DNA of 64,000 bases, from the NCBI GenBank assembly GCA_026709625.1, contig JAPOSR010000051.1, positions 36,995 to 100,994 on the forward strand, read 5' to 3'. Position numbers and translations under genes: made by a program. A model generated the notes under the pieces. It was given only the letters and a program-made list of their open reading frames with translations, was not told where the DNA came from and did not search any database. This DNA is from Chloroflexota bacterium (GTDB lineage Bacteria > Chloroflexota > Anaerolineae > Aggregatilineales > Phototrophicaceae). Every line of letters starts with the position of its first letter. Position 1 is the stretch's first letter. Below, one piece after another: positions 50,569 through 59,490 of the stretch.

Positions 50569-52905
50569 TTATCGCGGCTCGGGGCAGGGCGAGCTCAGGT
50601 TTAATAGCTTGACCACATCGTTGCGCACCCACCCGCTCAGGAAGGTGTCGCTGTCGCGGCGGTCGCGCACATAATACCAGGCATTGCCGGTTGGGTTGCG
50701 TTCATCGCGCCGCACTTCAATCACATCGAGTTGTATATTGGGCGGCAGCAGGGCAATTGACTGGCTGCTGATGGTCGGGCGCAGGCGGACATTCTTTGCC
50801 TCGTCATCGGCATTGTAGACTCGGCAGAGCACAGCTGGGGTCGGCGTGATGGTCGGCGTGTTGGTGGCGGTGGGCGTGTTGGTGGCAGTCGGCGTGTTGG
50901 TGGCGGTCGGCGTGATAGTCGGGGTCAATGTGTTGGTCGGTGTGACAGTCGGCGTCAGGGTATTCGTCGGCGTCGGCGTGATGGTCGGCGTGTTGGTGGC
51001 GGTGGGCGTGTTCGAAGGCGTGAAGGTTAGCGTGGGCGTGTTGGTGGCGGTCGGCGTTGGCGTTTCGGTGGGGAAGATGATCGGCTCCCATGCATCGCGC
51101 GTCAAAAAGACGCCGGCCGCGCCCGCCAAGCCCAAGATCACCAGCAACAGGCAGCCAGCAAAACGACCGCGGTTGCGCCGGCTGCGGATGACGCCCTCGA
51201 TGCGCGACAAATCACTGCGCCGCCCTAAAATCCGAAATGGCTCGTCACGCATGATATCGAGCCAAGCCTGCGCCTCGACCATAGCGCCATTTTGCAGTGC
51301 CTCGTCCGCTCGCTCTAGGTAACGCAGAAACAAGTCGTTGACTGCGCCGCGATACCGCTCATCTTGAGCATATTCGCCAACCATTTCCGCCAGCATCTGC
51401 CGCGCTTGCGCCAGCTCGGGGTCGAAATTTTGCGAAATCAGCGCCTGCGCCCGCCGCAGCGCTTGCTGTGTGCGCGCCACTTCCGCCTGGCTGTTGCGCG
51501 CCTGCATCAGCAAATCGGCGAAACTGCTGTCTTTCGGGTCGAGCTCCAGCCCCATTTCCAGCGATTTCACGGCGCTGTTCATCAGCAAGATGCGCTCGTC
51601 CAGCGTGTTGGCTTCTTTGGCATGATTCAACTGCAGCTGGGCTTGGTCGGTCAGCTGACTGCGGATGCCCGCCAAGTTGCTATCAATTTCTTGCTGCAGC
51701 TGCGAAAGGCGCTGGCTGTTGGGCAGCAGCTGCCGAACCTGCGAAAGCAGCTTGCGGATCTGGGCGACTTGCGCCACTTGCTCGTCCAACGTGCCGCCGA
51801 TTGTGTTCATGCTCAGCGTGATCTGGTCATAATCTTGCTGGATGCGGCGGATCATCTCCTGGCGTTCTTCGGCTTGCGGGTCGTTGGGCACGACGCGCAA
51901 CGCGCCTTCGTATTTGCGCAGCGCTTCCGACCAATTGTCGTTCGCCATCAGACGGTCGCCGTCGTTCAGCAATTCGCGCGCCAACGCCAGATCTTGGATA
52001 TCCAGCAGAGCCTGCTCGACATCTTTCCAGCTGAGGATGCCATCGCGTTCAGCCAGTTCGCGGGCTTCGCGGTAGAGTCCGGTCGCCTGCTCATAATTGC
52101 CGGCGCGCACGAGCGAGTTGGCGCGGTTGTAGGCGACGCGCGCTTCGAAGGGGATGCGGTGGTCGGGCACGATGCCGCGGATCAGGTTGTCTTCCGACTT
52201 TTCGCGGTATTCCAGCGCTGTCGCATGGTCGGGGCTTTGCGCCAAGATGCGGTTGGCGACATCAATCGTCTGTTGATACTCGCCAGAGTAATAGCTTTCG
52301 GTGAGTCGTTTCAACAAGTCGTCAAATGTATCGGCGCTTGGGCGAGACGGCGCTTCGCGAGTGGTTGCAGGCGGGTTTGCTTCGGGCTGCGCTGGCTGGC
52401 TGCGCAAACTTTCGCTTGGGCGGCGCGCAGCATGTTCCGACTGTGCTGGCTCGCCGCTGCTGGGTGGCTCGCTGGGCGTTGTGGTTGGCGCTTGCTGGAT
52501 ATTGTGCCGCGAAAACAGGTCTTGCACACGCTGCCTGGCTTGCGCGCTGTGCGCCCCTGCCCGCTGCAAGAGGCTGATGACATCGGCATGGTTGGCATCG
52601 ATCCGCAAGGCGTCGGCCAGGATGTCGATGGCTTCATCAATATCGTCGTCATCGCCCGCGATTTCGATGCGGATGCGCGCGCGCCGCGCCAAGCCGCGCA
52701 TAGCCGCTGTGTCGGGACGGGTGGCCTGCCTTTGCAAATCGGCGATCTCGGCAAAGAGCGCCTGCGCCTTTTGTTCCAGGGGCGTATTTTTTGCTTCGGT
52801 CAGCAGATCTCGGGCTTCTTGCTGCAATTCGGCGAGAGACTGCGGGTCTGTCAGTCCAGTTGCGCGCCGACGCAGCTCTTCGATCGCCCGTTGCAATTCC
52901 TGCAT
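50569..52905 (-). CDS. TPR-rich protein with TM helix, Thr/Pro stalk and SH3b domain
   Basis: 778 residues. The N-terminal ~550 residues are alpha-helical with TPR-like units ('[30 protein letters not shown]', '[23 protein letters not shown]', '[22 protein letters not shown]') and probably cytosolic. A single TM '[20 protein letters not shown]' (near 595) follows. Outside, a stalk of TPT/TNTPT repeats (about 70 residues) leads to a C-terminal SH3b domain ('[27 protein letters not shown]') bracketed by cysteines. It may link a cytosolic scaffold to the cell wall. No exact homologue recognised. Confidence 0.82.
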   Translation of the reverse strand: MQELQRAIEELRRRATGLTDPQSLAELQQEARDLLTEAKNTPLEQKAQALFAEIADLQRQATRPDTAAMRGLARRARIRIEIAGDDDDIDEAIDILADALRIDANHADVISLLQRAGAHSAQARQRVQDLFSRHNIQQAPTTTPSEPPSSGEPAQSEHAARRPSESLRSQPAQPEANPPATTREAPSRPSADTFDDLLKRLTESYYSGEYQQTIDVANRILAQSPDHATALEYREKSEDNLIRGIVPDHRIPFEARVAYNRANSLVRAGNYEQATGLYREARELAERDGILSWKDVEQALLDIQDLALARELLNDGDRLMANDNWSEALRKYEGALRVVPNDPQAEERQEMIRRIQQDYDQITLSMNTIGGTLDEQVAQVAQIRKLLSQVRQLLPNSQRLSQLQQEIDSNLAGIRSQLTDQAQLQLNHAKEANTLDERILLMNSAVKSLEMGLELDPKDSSFADLLMQARNSQAEVARTQQALRRAQALISQNFDPELAQARQMLAEMVGEYAQDERYRGAVNDLFLRYLERADEALQNGAMVEAQAWLDIMRDEPFRILGRRSDLSRIEGVIRSRRNRGRFAGCLLLVILGLAGAAGVFLTRDAWEPIIFPTETPTPTATNTPTLTFTPSNTPTATNTPTITPTPTNTLTPTVTPTNTLTPTITPTATNTPTATNTPTATNTPTITPTPAVLCRVYNADDEAKNVRLRPTISSQSIALLPPNIQLDVIEVRRDERNPTGNAWYYVRDRRDSDTFLSGWVRNDVVKLLNLSSPCPEPR
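50845..51066. repeat. Imperfect tandem repeat encoding the Thr/Pro stalk
   Basis: Units related to GGCGTGTTGGTGGCGGTCGG recur at irregular spacing on the plus strand (coding strand minus: TPTATNTPT). It is a minisatellite inside the TPR-SH3 gene, prone to length variation. Confidence 0.85.
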
Positions 52906-53053
52906 GGATGATATCCCTGTGCTGGCTGGCTGCGCTGCGCGATATGCAGCGAGCCAATTGTGACGCGGCTCGCCAGGATACGCGCCATACCATTTGTCAA
53001 GATTCTATGCTAAAGTGCGCTGGTGGTCAAATTGCGGCGATGGTTCTATTCCA

Positions 53054-53380
53054 ATGGCTACATTTCAGCACATCGTACCCAGATACAAACTAATCCTATT
53101 CTACAATATCCGCTCTGACCGACAAGAACAATACTATCGCTTCATGCTCAGCAGCTTTGTGCCGGCTGTCCAAAAGGTCGGGGTGTTCATGCACATGGCT
53201 TGGCACATCGCCTATGGTCCGCACCCCATGCGCAAGATCGAGTTCGTTACCGAAAGCTCCGACACCCTGCGCAGCCTGTTCTTGAGCGACGAATGGGAAG
53301 AACTGGAAAACAAGCTTATGCGCTATGTGTCTGATTATGAACGCAAGGTCGTGGAATACCGCGATGGCTTCCAGGTCTAG
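53054..53380 (+). CDS. Hypothetical 108-aa protein, possibly dimeric alpha-beta barrel
   Basis: 108 residues from the ATG at 53054: 'MATFQHIVPRYKLILFYNIRSDRQEQYYRFMLSSF' then 'PHPMRKIEFVTESSDTLRSLFLSDEWEELENKLMRYVSDYERKVVEYRDGFQV'. The order strand, helix, strand, helix with a charged second helix is compatible with ABM/NIPSNAP-like dimeric ferredoxin folds, but no family motif is decisive. TATGCTAAAGT at 53006-53016 may be its extended -10. Divergent from the TPR gene. Confidence 0.7.
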   Translation: MATFQHIVPRYKLILFYNIRSDRQEQYYRFMLSSFVPAVQKVGVFMHMAWHIAYGPHPMRKIEFVTESSDTLRSLFLSDEWEELENKLMRYVSDYERKVVEYRDGFQV

Positions 53381-53385
53381 GTCTT

Positions 53386-53565
53386 GGGAGTGGTGATTTT
53401 GGTGAATACGCGTTGCTTTGCCCCCACCCCAAATCCCTGCCCGACCGCTTGTGTCTACGCGGCGCAAAAATGAGGGAGGGGCTAGCATGCTGCGGAAGCG
53501 CAGGCAAAACTCCTCTTCCCTCGTTCTGGGGGCTTGGTTGCCATACCTACGCATTCACCACTCTC
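53386..53565 (+). repeat. Dispersed GC-rich repeat, copy 7 (long type)
   Basis: Left end GGGAGTGGTGATTTTGGTGA directly follows the hypothetical gene's stop. It contains GACCGCTTGTGTCTACGCGG and CTTCCCTCGTTCTGGGGG but has lost the usual G-rich spacer before GCTTGGTTGCC. Right end TACGCATTCACCACTCTC. It lies in front of the MscS gene. Confidence 0.85.
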
Positions 53566-53646
53566 AGGTCTTTGCGCCGCTTGCATATCGGCTGGCAGAG
53601 CGTACAATAAAGATCCCCGCCCGCTTGAGCGACCGAGCAAGGCAAC

Positions 53647-54777
53647 ATGGAAATTGATCTCCGCGAGTGGCTGCCTTTTCTGGCTGAATTGCCAGAGTTT
53701 GCGCAGCGCCTCTTGCTTGACTTCTTTCCCTTTTTGTTCGCGGCGCTGGTGATATTGCTGTTGCGCTGGCTCTTGACGCGGCTGCTGTTGAGCCCTTTGC
53801 GCATCGCCGTCAGCCGCACCGCAACCCAGCTAGACGACAACCTGTTGGAAGCCTGCATCTCGCCTTTGCGCGTCGCGGTGGTGGGGTTTTCGCTGATTTT
53901 GGTCGCGTCTCTCTTCAGCTTCAGCGCGGAGGTTGTGCAAATTGCCCAGGCAGTTGGTCGCTCGCTATTGATCGGCGCGGTCTTCTTCGCCATCATCCGC
54001 GCATTCGAAGTCGTCTCGCTGCAGCCGGCGTCTTTTGAGCGCCTCACCGGCATCGCCATCCCCGAGCGTCTGCTGCCCTTTTTGAACACGCTGGTGAAGT
54101 TTCTTATTCTGGCGCTGGGGGCGATCTTTATCCTGCAAGAGCTGCGCTTTGATGTCGCTGCCTTAATCGCCTCGCTGGGCGTCGTGGGCATTGGCATCTC
54201 GCTGGCGTCGCAGAACACCGTCAGCAATATGTTTGGATTTGCGGCGATCGTCTCTGACAATCCCTTCAAGGTCGGCGACTTCATCCGCACGCCCGCGGTC
54301 ACCGGCATTGTGGAATCGGTCGGCGTGCGCGCGACGCGCATTCGTCAGCTCGACCAGGCGCTGGTATTTGTGCCCAACAACCTGCTGACCGATGCCATCG
54401 TCGTGAATCTGTCGCGTATGCAAAAGCGCCGCCTCGACCTGACCTTGGCTTTTACCTACAGCACGACGAGTGAGCAGATGCGCGCCCTGGTGGAAGAAAT
54501 CCGCGCGATGCTGCAGAGCCAGGAAACCATCGCCCCAGAGTCAATCTTGGTGCACTTTGTGGATATGAACGCCAGCTCTTTGGATGTGCGCATTATCAGC
54601 CAGGTGCTGACCTCCGATTTCCGCGAATTCACCGCCCGCAAAGAAGCGCTCTTGCTGGAGATCATGGGCATTGCCGAGCGGCTGAATGTCAGCTTCGCAT
54701 TCCCCAGCCAGTCGCTGTACATCGAGTCGCTGCCCGGCGCGCCCCCGCCAGACAAAGCCGACCTCGAAGCGCCATGA
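53647..54777 (+). CDS. Mechanosensitive ion channel (MscS family)
   Basis: 376 residues. Several N-terminal TM helices lead to the pore helix region 'VAALIASLGVVGIGISLASQNTVSNMFGFAAIVSDNPFKVGDFIRT', the MscS beta-domain signature. 'GIVESVGVRATRIRQLDQALVFVPNNLLTDAIVVNLS' follows, then a C-terminal alpha/beta domain. It opens under membrane tension to release solutes on osmotic downshock. ATGA overlap with the next gene. Confidence 0.95.
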   Translation: MEIDLREWLPFLAELPEFAQRLLLDFFPFLFAALVILLLRWLLTRLLLSPLRIAVSRTATQLDDNLLEACISPLRVAVVGFSLILVASLFSFSAEVVQIAQAVGRSLLIGAVFFAIIRAFEVVSLQPASFERLTGIAIPERLLPFLNTLVKFLILALGAIFILQELRFDVAALIASLGVVGIGISLASQNTVSNMFGFAAIVSDNPFKVGDFIRTPAVTGIVESVGVRATRIRQLDQALVFVPNNLLTDAIVVNLSRMQKRRLDLTLAFTYSTTSEQMRALVEEIRAMLQSQETIAPESILVHFVDMNASSLDVRIISQVLTSDFREFTARKEALLLEIMGIAERLNVSFAFPSQSLYIESLPGAPPPDKADLEAP

Positions 54778-55283
54778 CCGAAGCGGCAAGCGCGTTGATG
54801 GCTGCGCTGCAATTTACTGGGTCTGATTTGGCCGCGAACCAGCAGGGCCGGCTCAGCCTTGCGCAGGCAGCGCGCATTCAGCAAGCGCGGCGGCGACAAC
54901 TGCTCCTGGCGGCGCTGCTCTTCTTTTCCTTCGTCCTTGGCGCGACCATTTTGCTGTTTGCCGGGCAGCGCGCGGGCAATGCCATCCTGACTGTGGCGGG
55001 CGGCGCGTTGATCGTCATGAATGCGCTGCTGGTCGGGCTGGTCGGGCGCGGCAGCATGCGCGTCGGCAGCGATCTGCGCGCGAACAGCGTCGAAGCGCTG
55101 GCTGGCGAAGTCGAGCGGGTGCTGCGGCGTGGGCCTCAGGGCGATCGCTATCTGCTGCGCATCAATGGCGATGACCTGCGCGTCACCAGAGATGTCTTCC
55201 AGGGCTTTCGACACGAGCGTCTCTATCGCATCTATCGCACCAAAGGCTCGCGCCTGCTGCTGTCTGCGGAAGCGATTGGCTAG
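54774..55283 (+). CDS. Small membrane protein, two TM helices
   Basis: 169 residues. An N-terminal cytosolic segment ('ALQFTGSDLAANQQGRLSLAQAARIQQARRRQ') precedes two hydrophobic helices (about 40-62 and 66-84), then a C-terminal soluble part ('GPQGDRYLLRINGDDLRVTRDVFQGF'). The start overlaps the mscS stop by 4 bases and its stop abuts the following gene, so the three are translationally linked. The motif 'RLSLAQAARIQQ' and two-TM layout occur in uncharacterised bacterial membrane proteins; no function can be assigned. Confidence 0.75.
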   Translation: MTEAASALMAALQFTGSDLAANQQGRLSLAQAARIQQARRRQLLLAALLFFSFVLGATILLFAGQRAGNAILTVAGGALIVMNALLVGLVGRGSMRVGSDLRANSVEALAGEVERVLRRGPQGDRYLLRINGDDLRVTRDVFQGFRHERLYRIYRTKGSRLLLSAEAIG

Positions 55284-57725
55284 ATGAACCGCCGCGACTG
55301 GCGAGGTCGATTGCCCCGTTGGCCCTATGCGCCTTGGCTGGCTGCGCTTGGCTATTTGCTGCTGGCGCTGCATATCACGGCGCCTGCGCATGCGACGCTT
55401 TCGACCCGCTATATCGGCGCGGAATCGGGCGATGTGTATGCTCTGGCGCAGCAGATCTGGTGGCTGAAGAGCGCGCTGCAAGCTGGCGATACCCTCTTCT
55501 TTCAATCGCTTTTTGCCTATCCAGACGGTGCCCCGGCGCCGCATCTATGGGCGAATCCGCTGGCGTATTTTCCAGCCGGGCTGCTGGCGCTGGTTATGCC
55601 GCTCGCAGCCGCCTACAACCTGGTGGCGGTCTTGACAGTGACGGGCAACGGCTTGGCGCTGTATCTGCTGGCGCGGCGGCATTTGCGGGCTTCGGCGCAT
55701 TTGCCGGCTTTCATCGCTGGCGCAGTCTATGTGGCTTTCCCCGCGCTGCAAGGCTTGCTGATAGACGGCCAAATCGGCGCGCTTATGCAATGGCCGCTGC
55801 CCCTGCTGTTGATCTGCCTCTATCGATATGCCGGCTTGGGCGGCAAGCGCCGTTATCTTTGGACAGTGCTGTTCTTCGCGCTGGCGGCGATGGGCGGCGT
55901 CTCGCAGTTGGTCTATGCCATCTTGCCCATGTCGACTCTGTTCATGCTGGCTCGCTGGCAGCGGCGGGATCAGGTTGGCGCCGCGCGCGCGCTGTTGGTC
56001 GTCGTGGGCGGCTGCGCATTGCTGATGCTGTATCTGTCGCCGGTCTTGGGCGAGATACTCAGCCAGCCGCTGCCAGCCGCCGCCGACACCGTCCGCCACA
56101 GCATCGACCTGCTAGACGTCGTTTCGCCAGCATTTGGCCAGCTTGCCCCGCTCGATATCCTGGGCAATTCTTCAAGCGCAACGGGGCTTCCCGCTACATC
56201 CAACGCGGCATACATTGGCATTCTGGGTGGCTTGCTGGCATTGCTGGGCATTGTGTGCAGGCGCGCCGCTCGCTGGTGGCTGCTGCTCGCATTTGTGGCT
56301 TGGCTGCTGGCGCTGGGTCCCCTTTTGCAGGTGGGGGGGCAGGCTTTGACGGTCGCCATCATCGAGTATGAAATCGTCGTGCCGCTGCCATTCGCCGCGT
56401 TTTTTGGGCTGCCGCTTTTCCAACTCGCGGGCCAGCCCGACCGCTTCTTGCTGCTGTTTGCTTTGGCGATTGCCCTGTTGGCCGGCTTCGGGGCGGATGT
56501 GTTGTGGTCGAGCGGCCTCATGCAGCGTCTTCATCCTTGGCTGCGATTGGCAGTTGCTGCCTTGGGCCTGCTGCTGCTGGTCGAGGATTATCGGCTGGCG
56601 GCCGAGATGCCCAGCGCCCCGGCCGACCCGCCGCAAGCTATCCGCGACCTGGCAGCGCGACCAGATATCCGCGCGATTTACAATTTGCCCCATGACCAGC
56701 CCTGGGCTCTCAAGCAGGCGCTGTACTTGCAAACGGCGCATGGCAAGCCGATCTTCACCGGCGGCGACCGCTATGCCGCGCTCCCCAATCCAGCCCAACT
56801 GGAGTTGCTTGCCCGTTTCGAGCCAGCGCTGCTTTGGGAGGCCGGCGCCGATGTGGTCATCATCCACAAAGCGCCAGACCTGGACGCAGTTGTGCTGGCG
56901 CAGATGCTTCGGCGGGCGCGCCAGCAGTTGGGCGAGCCGATTCACGACGACGCAAGCCGCAGCGTCTTCCAAACGCCCTTGTCACGACGCGCGACCCTGC
57001 CCCTGCTTTATGCTGCGCAGTCAGACGAGAACACCCACACCGCCTACATCTATAAAGCGCAGCCGGGCTGGCTGGAGTTCACCGCCACCTTGGAAGCGGT
57101 CAACCGGCGTGTCAACCTGTCGTTGAATGGCGCTATGTTGGACTCGCTGGAGGTCAATGGCAAGATTCCCTTGTCGCTGCCTCTGCCCATCGCGCGGCGC
57201 GGCTATCACAGCTTGCTTATCGAGCTGGAGCCGCCCTGTCCGCCGCGAATCGATACCAGCTTGTTGTTCTGCCACGATGTCGCAGTCGAGCTGGTGGATA
57301 TCCATGTCCTTTCGGATGGCACAATCTACGACCCAATCCGTATCGAGGACGACATCATGCTGGCCGGCTATCACCTGCCCGACCAAGCCAATGACGAGCT
57401 GGTGGTACGCTTCTGGTGGCGGTTTGAAGCGCCGCGCTCGGCCAGCGATGTGCGCTTTGTTCACCTGCTGGACGCAAGCGGCAGATTGGTGCCCGGGCGG
57501 CAGAATGACACGGCTCTGGGCGCTTTGCAAGCGGGCACCGAACTGACAGAGACCGTGCGCTTTGATGCGCGCTTCTTGCCGGCTGGCGAATATCGCGTGT
57601 TGACCGGTTGGTATCGGCTGCCCGATGCCATTCGTTACGATGTGTTGACCAATGTGCCGGGCGCGCAAGACGATACCATCCAGCTGGGCATCGTGCGCGT
57701 CGGCTCGCCAGAATCGTCTAGCTGA
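55284..57725 (+). CDS. Large multi-pass membrane protein, GT-C-like
   Basis: 813 residues. About a dozen TM helices fill the first ~450 residues. An early acidic loop 'STRYIGAESGDVYALAQQIWWLKSAL' resembles the first periplasmic loop of GT-C glycosyltransferases and YfhO-like proteins, where Asp/Glu contact a lipid-linked sugar. A C-terminal extracytoplasmic region (about 560-813) has beta-rich stretches ('GWLEFTATLEAVNRRVNLSLNGAMLDSLEV', 'FLPAGEYRVLTGWYRL'). Likely acts in envelope glycan assembly, but this is an inference from architecture. Confidence 0.75.
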   Translation: MNRRDWRGRLPRWPYAPWLAALGYLLLALHITAPAHATLSTRYIGAESGDVYALAQQIWWLKSALQAGDTLFFQSLFAYPDGAPAPHLWANPLAYFPAGLLALVMPLAAAYNLVAVLTVTGNGLALYLLARRHLRASAHLPAFIAGAVYVAFPALQGLLIDGQIGALMQWPLPLLLICLYRYAGLGGKRRYLWTVLFFALAAMGGVSQLVYAILPMSTLFMLARWQRRDQVGAARALLVVVGGCALLMLYLSPVLGEILSQPLPAAADTVRHSIDLLDVVSPAFGQLAPLDILGNSSSATGLPATSNAAYIGILGGLLALLGIVCRRAARWWLLLAFVAWLLALGPLLQVGGQALTVAIIEYEIVVPLPFAAFFGLPLFQLAGQPDRFLLLFALAIALLAGFGADVLWSSGLMQRLHPWLRLAVAALGLLLLVEDYRLAAEMPSAPADPPQAIRDLAARPDIRAIYNLPHDQPWALKQALYLQTAHGKPIFTGGDRYAALPNPAQLELLARFEPALLWEAGADVVIIHKAPDLDAVVLAQMLRRARQQLGEPIHDDASRSVFQTPLSRRATLPLLYAAQSDENTHTAYIYKAQPGWLEFTATLEAVNRRVNLSLNGAMLDSLEVNGKIPLSLPLPIARRGYHSLLIELEPPCPPRIDTSLLFCHDVAVELVDIHVLSDGTIYDPIRIEDDIMLAGYHLPDQANDELVVRFWWRFEAPRSASDVRFVHLLDASGRLVPGRQNDTALGALQAGTELTETVRFDARFLPAGEYRVLTGWYRLPDAIRYDVLTNVPGAQDDTIQLGIVRVGSPESSS

Positions 57726-57732
57726 GCAGAAC

Positions 57733-58032
57733 TCAAGGCAGAGCGGCTATGTCGTCAAACTCGCGCGACATCCCAGGCTTGGCACGCTCGTTTATAGCAT
57801 TGAAGTTGTCCTGGAGTCGCTGCTGCCGCGCTGTTTCCTGCGGGTTCTGGCTGACAGCTCTTGCTGCGTGCCGATGCATCGCCACGCGCATGCTCAGCCA
57901 GCTGCCGATGATTGCGCCAATTACCGCGCCCGCCACAGCGCCGTCCGTGCGCATGTCCGATGTCAGCAGTCCCGCTACAGCGCCGATAGCCACAGCCAAG
58001 GCAATGATGAAAAGCGTTTGCAGCGGTTTCAT
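57733..58032 (-). CDS. Small glycine-zipper-type membrane protein
   Basis: 99 residues from the ATG at 58032 (GGAAGG 9 bases upstream). Two hydrophobic segments with small-residue spacing ('ALAVAIGAVAGLLTSD', 'GAVAGAVIGAIIGSWLSM') precede a charged C-terminal tail ('QNPQETARQQRLQDNF'). Composition resembles the larger glycine-rich protein at 59491. Unknown function. Confidence 0.65.
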   Translation of the reverse strand: MKPLQTLFIIALAVAIGAVAGLLTSDMRTDGAVAGAVIGAIIGSWLSMRVAMHRHAARAVSQNPQETARQQRLQDNFNAINERAKPGMSREFDDIAALP

Positions 58033-58056
58033 AATCACAGTCCTTCCGCCTTGTGC

Positions 58057-58239
58057 TTAGTGGCTGCAAGCATGAGCGACTTGTACGGCTGTCAATGCAA
58101 GCCACTCGGTGGAGCCGCTATGTTTGATAGGATGCTCTTTCCTTTTGCTGTCGAAACGTTTATGCAATTTCGCTTCCAAGTCTAACATATGAGCAACTTG
58201 CTGCGCCAGAACTCCAATTGCTGGAAGAGCAATAATCAT
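58057..58239 (-). CDS. Small hypothetical protein
   Basis: 60 residues from the ATG at 58239 with GGAGAC 6 bases upstream: a short hydrophobic start 'MIIALPAIGVLAQQVAHML', then a basic stretch 'EAKLHKRFDSKRKEHPIKH'. It lies 24 bases ahead of the small membrane protein gene in the same direction, so the two may be co-transcribed. No family recognised. It could be non-coding. Confidence 0.45.
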   Translation of the reverse strand: MIIALPAIGVLAQQVAHMLDLEAKLHKRFDSKRKEHPIKHSGSTEWLALTAVQVAHACSH

Positions 58240-58317
58240 ATTTTGTCTCCTGTCGGCATTGTGGATACAAAGCGCCTGTACGCAAATAAAGGGCAAAAGT
58301 TTCCAAATCTCCTGTAA

Positions 58318-59457
58318 TCAAATCTCCTCCAACAGCGCCTCGACACGCGCCAGCCGCTGCGCATAGGTATGATTTTTCAGCACATGGTCGCGCGCCGCCG
58401 CCGCCATTTGCAGCCGTTCCTCATCATGCGCCAGATAATGCGCGACCTTGTCTCGCAGCTCGTTCACATTGCGAAAGACTTCCAGGTGCTCGCCGATTGT
58501 GAACCATTCGCGCAGGCCCGGGCGATCATCCACGATCTGGAATGCGCCCAGCGCCGCCGCCTCAAAGAGACGCATGTTGCCGCCATAGCGCATAAAGTCG
58601 CCGTGCGCATTGAGGCAGATTTTTACTGAGGACAACGTTTGCAGCATCGTCTCGCCCAGCGCGCTCCCACGATAGTGCGCCCGCAGCGACTTCGGCAGCT
58701 CGTGAATGCTCCAGATGCCCAGGTCAAAGTCGCGCAGGCATTCCAGAGCCGCCACGCGCTCGCTATACAGATGATATGGCAGCAACGTGCCCACAAAGCC
58801 GATGTCAGCCAGGTATTCGCGGGGCACATCGGTGAGGGGTTGAGGAACATGCAGCGCCGGGTCGACCGCCACATAGGGCAGGCAAGCCATGCGCCGCGCC
58901 CCCAGTTCTTGCCATTGCACGCCATGATAATAGTCGTTGACCAGCACCAGATCATACAGCCGCGCCGCCGACCGCTCGTTGTGGCTGGAAAATACGATTG
59001 GCGAAACGCCGCTGACATAAATCAGCTTGCAGCCATGCTCGTCTTTGAGCCGCGCCAGCGTCTGCGGCGTGATTTCGCGGTTGTCGCCAGACAGCCAGAT
59101 GATATCCGGCTGAAAACGCGCCGCTTCTGCCAGCAGCAGTTGATTGCGCCGCCGCAGATCGGGCTGCAAAGATGGCGGGATGCGCTGGTTGAGCGCGCTG
59201 AGGATTTTGCGGGGCGTCCAGCGACTGCTGAACCTGTCTTGCCGCAAGCTGGCGATATCGCGAGAGCCGAAGCCCGGCAAGTTGCGCCAGAAAACCGCGA
59301 CCGTATAACCAGCTTCTCGAAAAGCCCGCTCCCAACCATGCTGCCCCATACTGCGTGGGAAAAGGGGCGGTTCTGCATCGTCTGGCGCGGCGGCGATGTC
59401 GGCAAGTAGCTGCTGGGGATGATGCAGCGCGGCGATGAAGAGGACTCGGCGGGGCAT
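58318..59457 (-). CDS. CgeB-like glycosyltransferase
   Basis: 379 residues from the ATG at 59457 (a TTG five codons earlier is possible). 'RRVLFIAALHHPQQLL' starts the first Rossmann domain. 'LYDLVLVNDYYHGVQWQELGARRMACLPYVAVDPALH', 'ADIGFVGTLLPYHLYSERVAALECL' and 'VKICLNAHGDFMRYGGNMRLFEAAALGAFQIVDDRPGL' are typical of the CgeB/Glyco_trans_1_2 group. It is probably a cytosolic sugar transferase in envelope or spore-coat-like glycan formation; donor and acceptor unknown. Confidence 0.85.
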   Translation of the reverse strand: MPRRVLFIAALHHPQQLLADIAAAPDDAEPPLFPRSMGQHGWERAFREAGYTVAVFWRNLPGFGSRDIASLRQDRFSSRWTPRKILSALNQRIPPSLQPDLRRRNQLLLAEAARFQPDIIWLSGDNREITPQTLARLKDEHGCKLIYVSGVSPIVFSSHNERSAARLYDLVLVNDYYHGVQWQELGARRMACLPYVAVDPALHVPQPLTDVPREYLADIGFVGTLLPYHLYSERVAALECLRDFDLGIWSIHELPKSLRAHYRGSALGETMLQTLSSVKICLNAHGDFMRYGGNMRLFEAAALGAFQIVDDRPGLREWFTIGEHLEVFRNVNELRDKVAHYLAHDEERLQMAAAARDHVLKNHTYAQRLARVEALLEEI

Positions 59458-59490
59458 GAATTGCCATTTCAAAGCATGGTAACGATTGCT

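Noticed and set aside
50845..51066. CRISPR-like repetitive block
   Set aside because: Units are short, irregular and in-frame coding for Thr/Pro repeats. There are no unique spacers and no cas genes.
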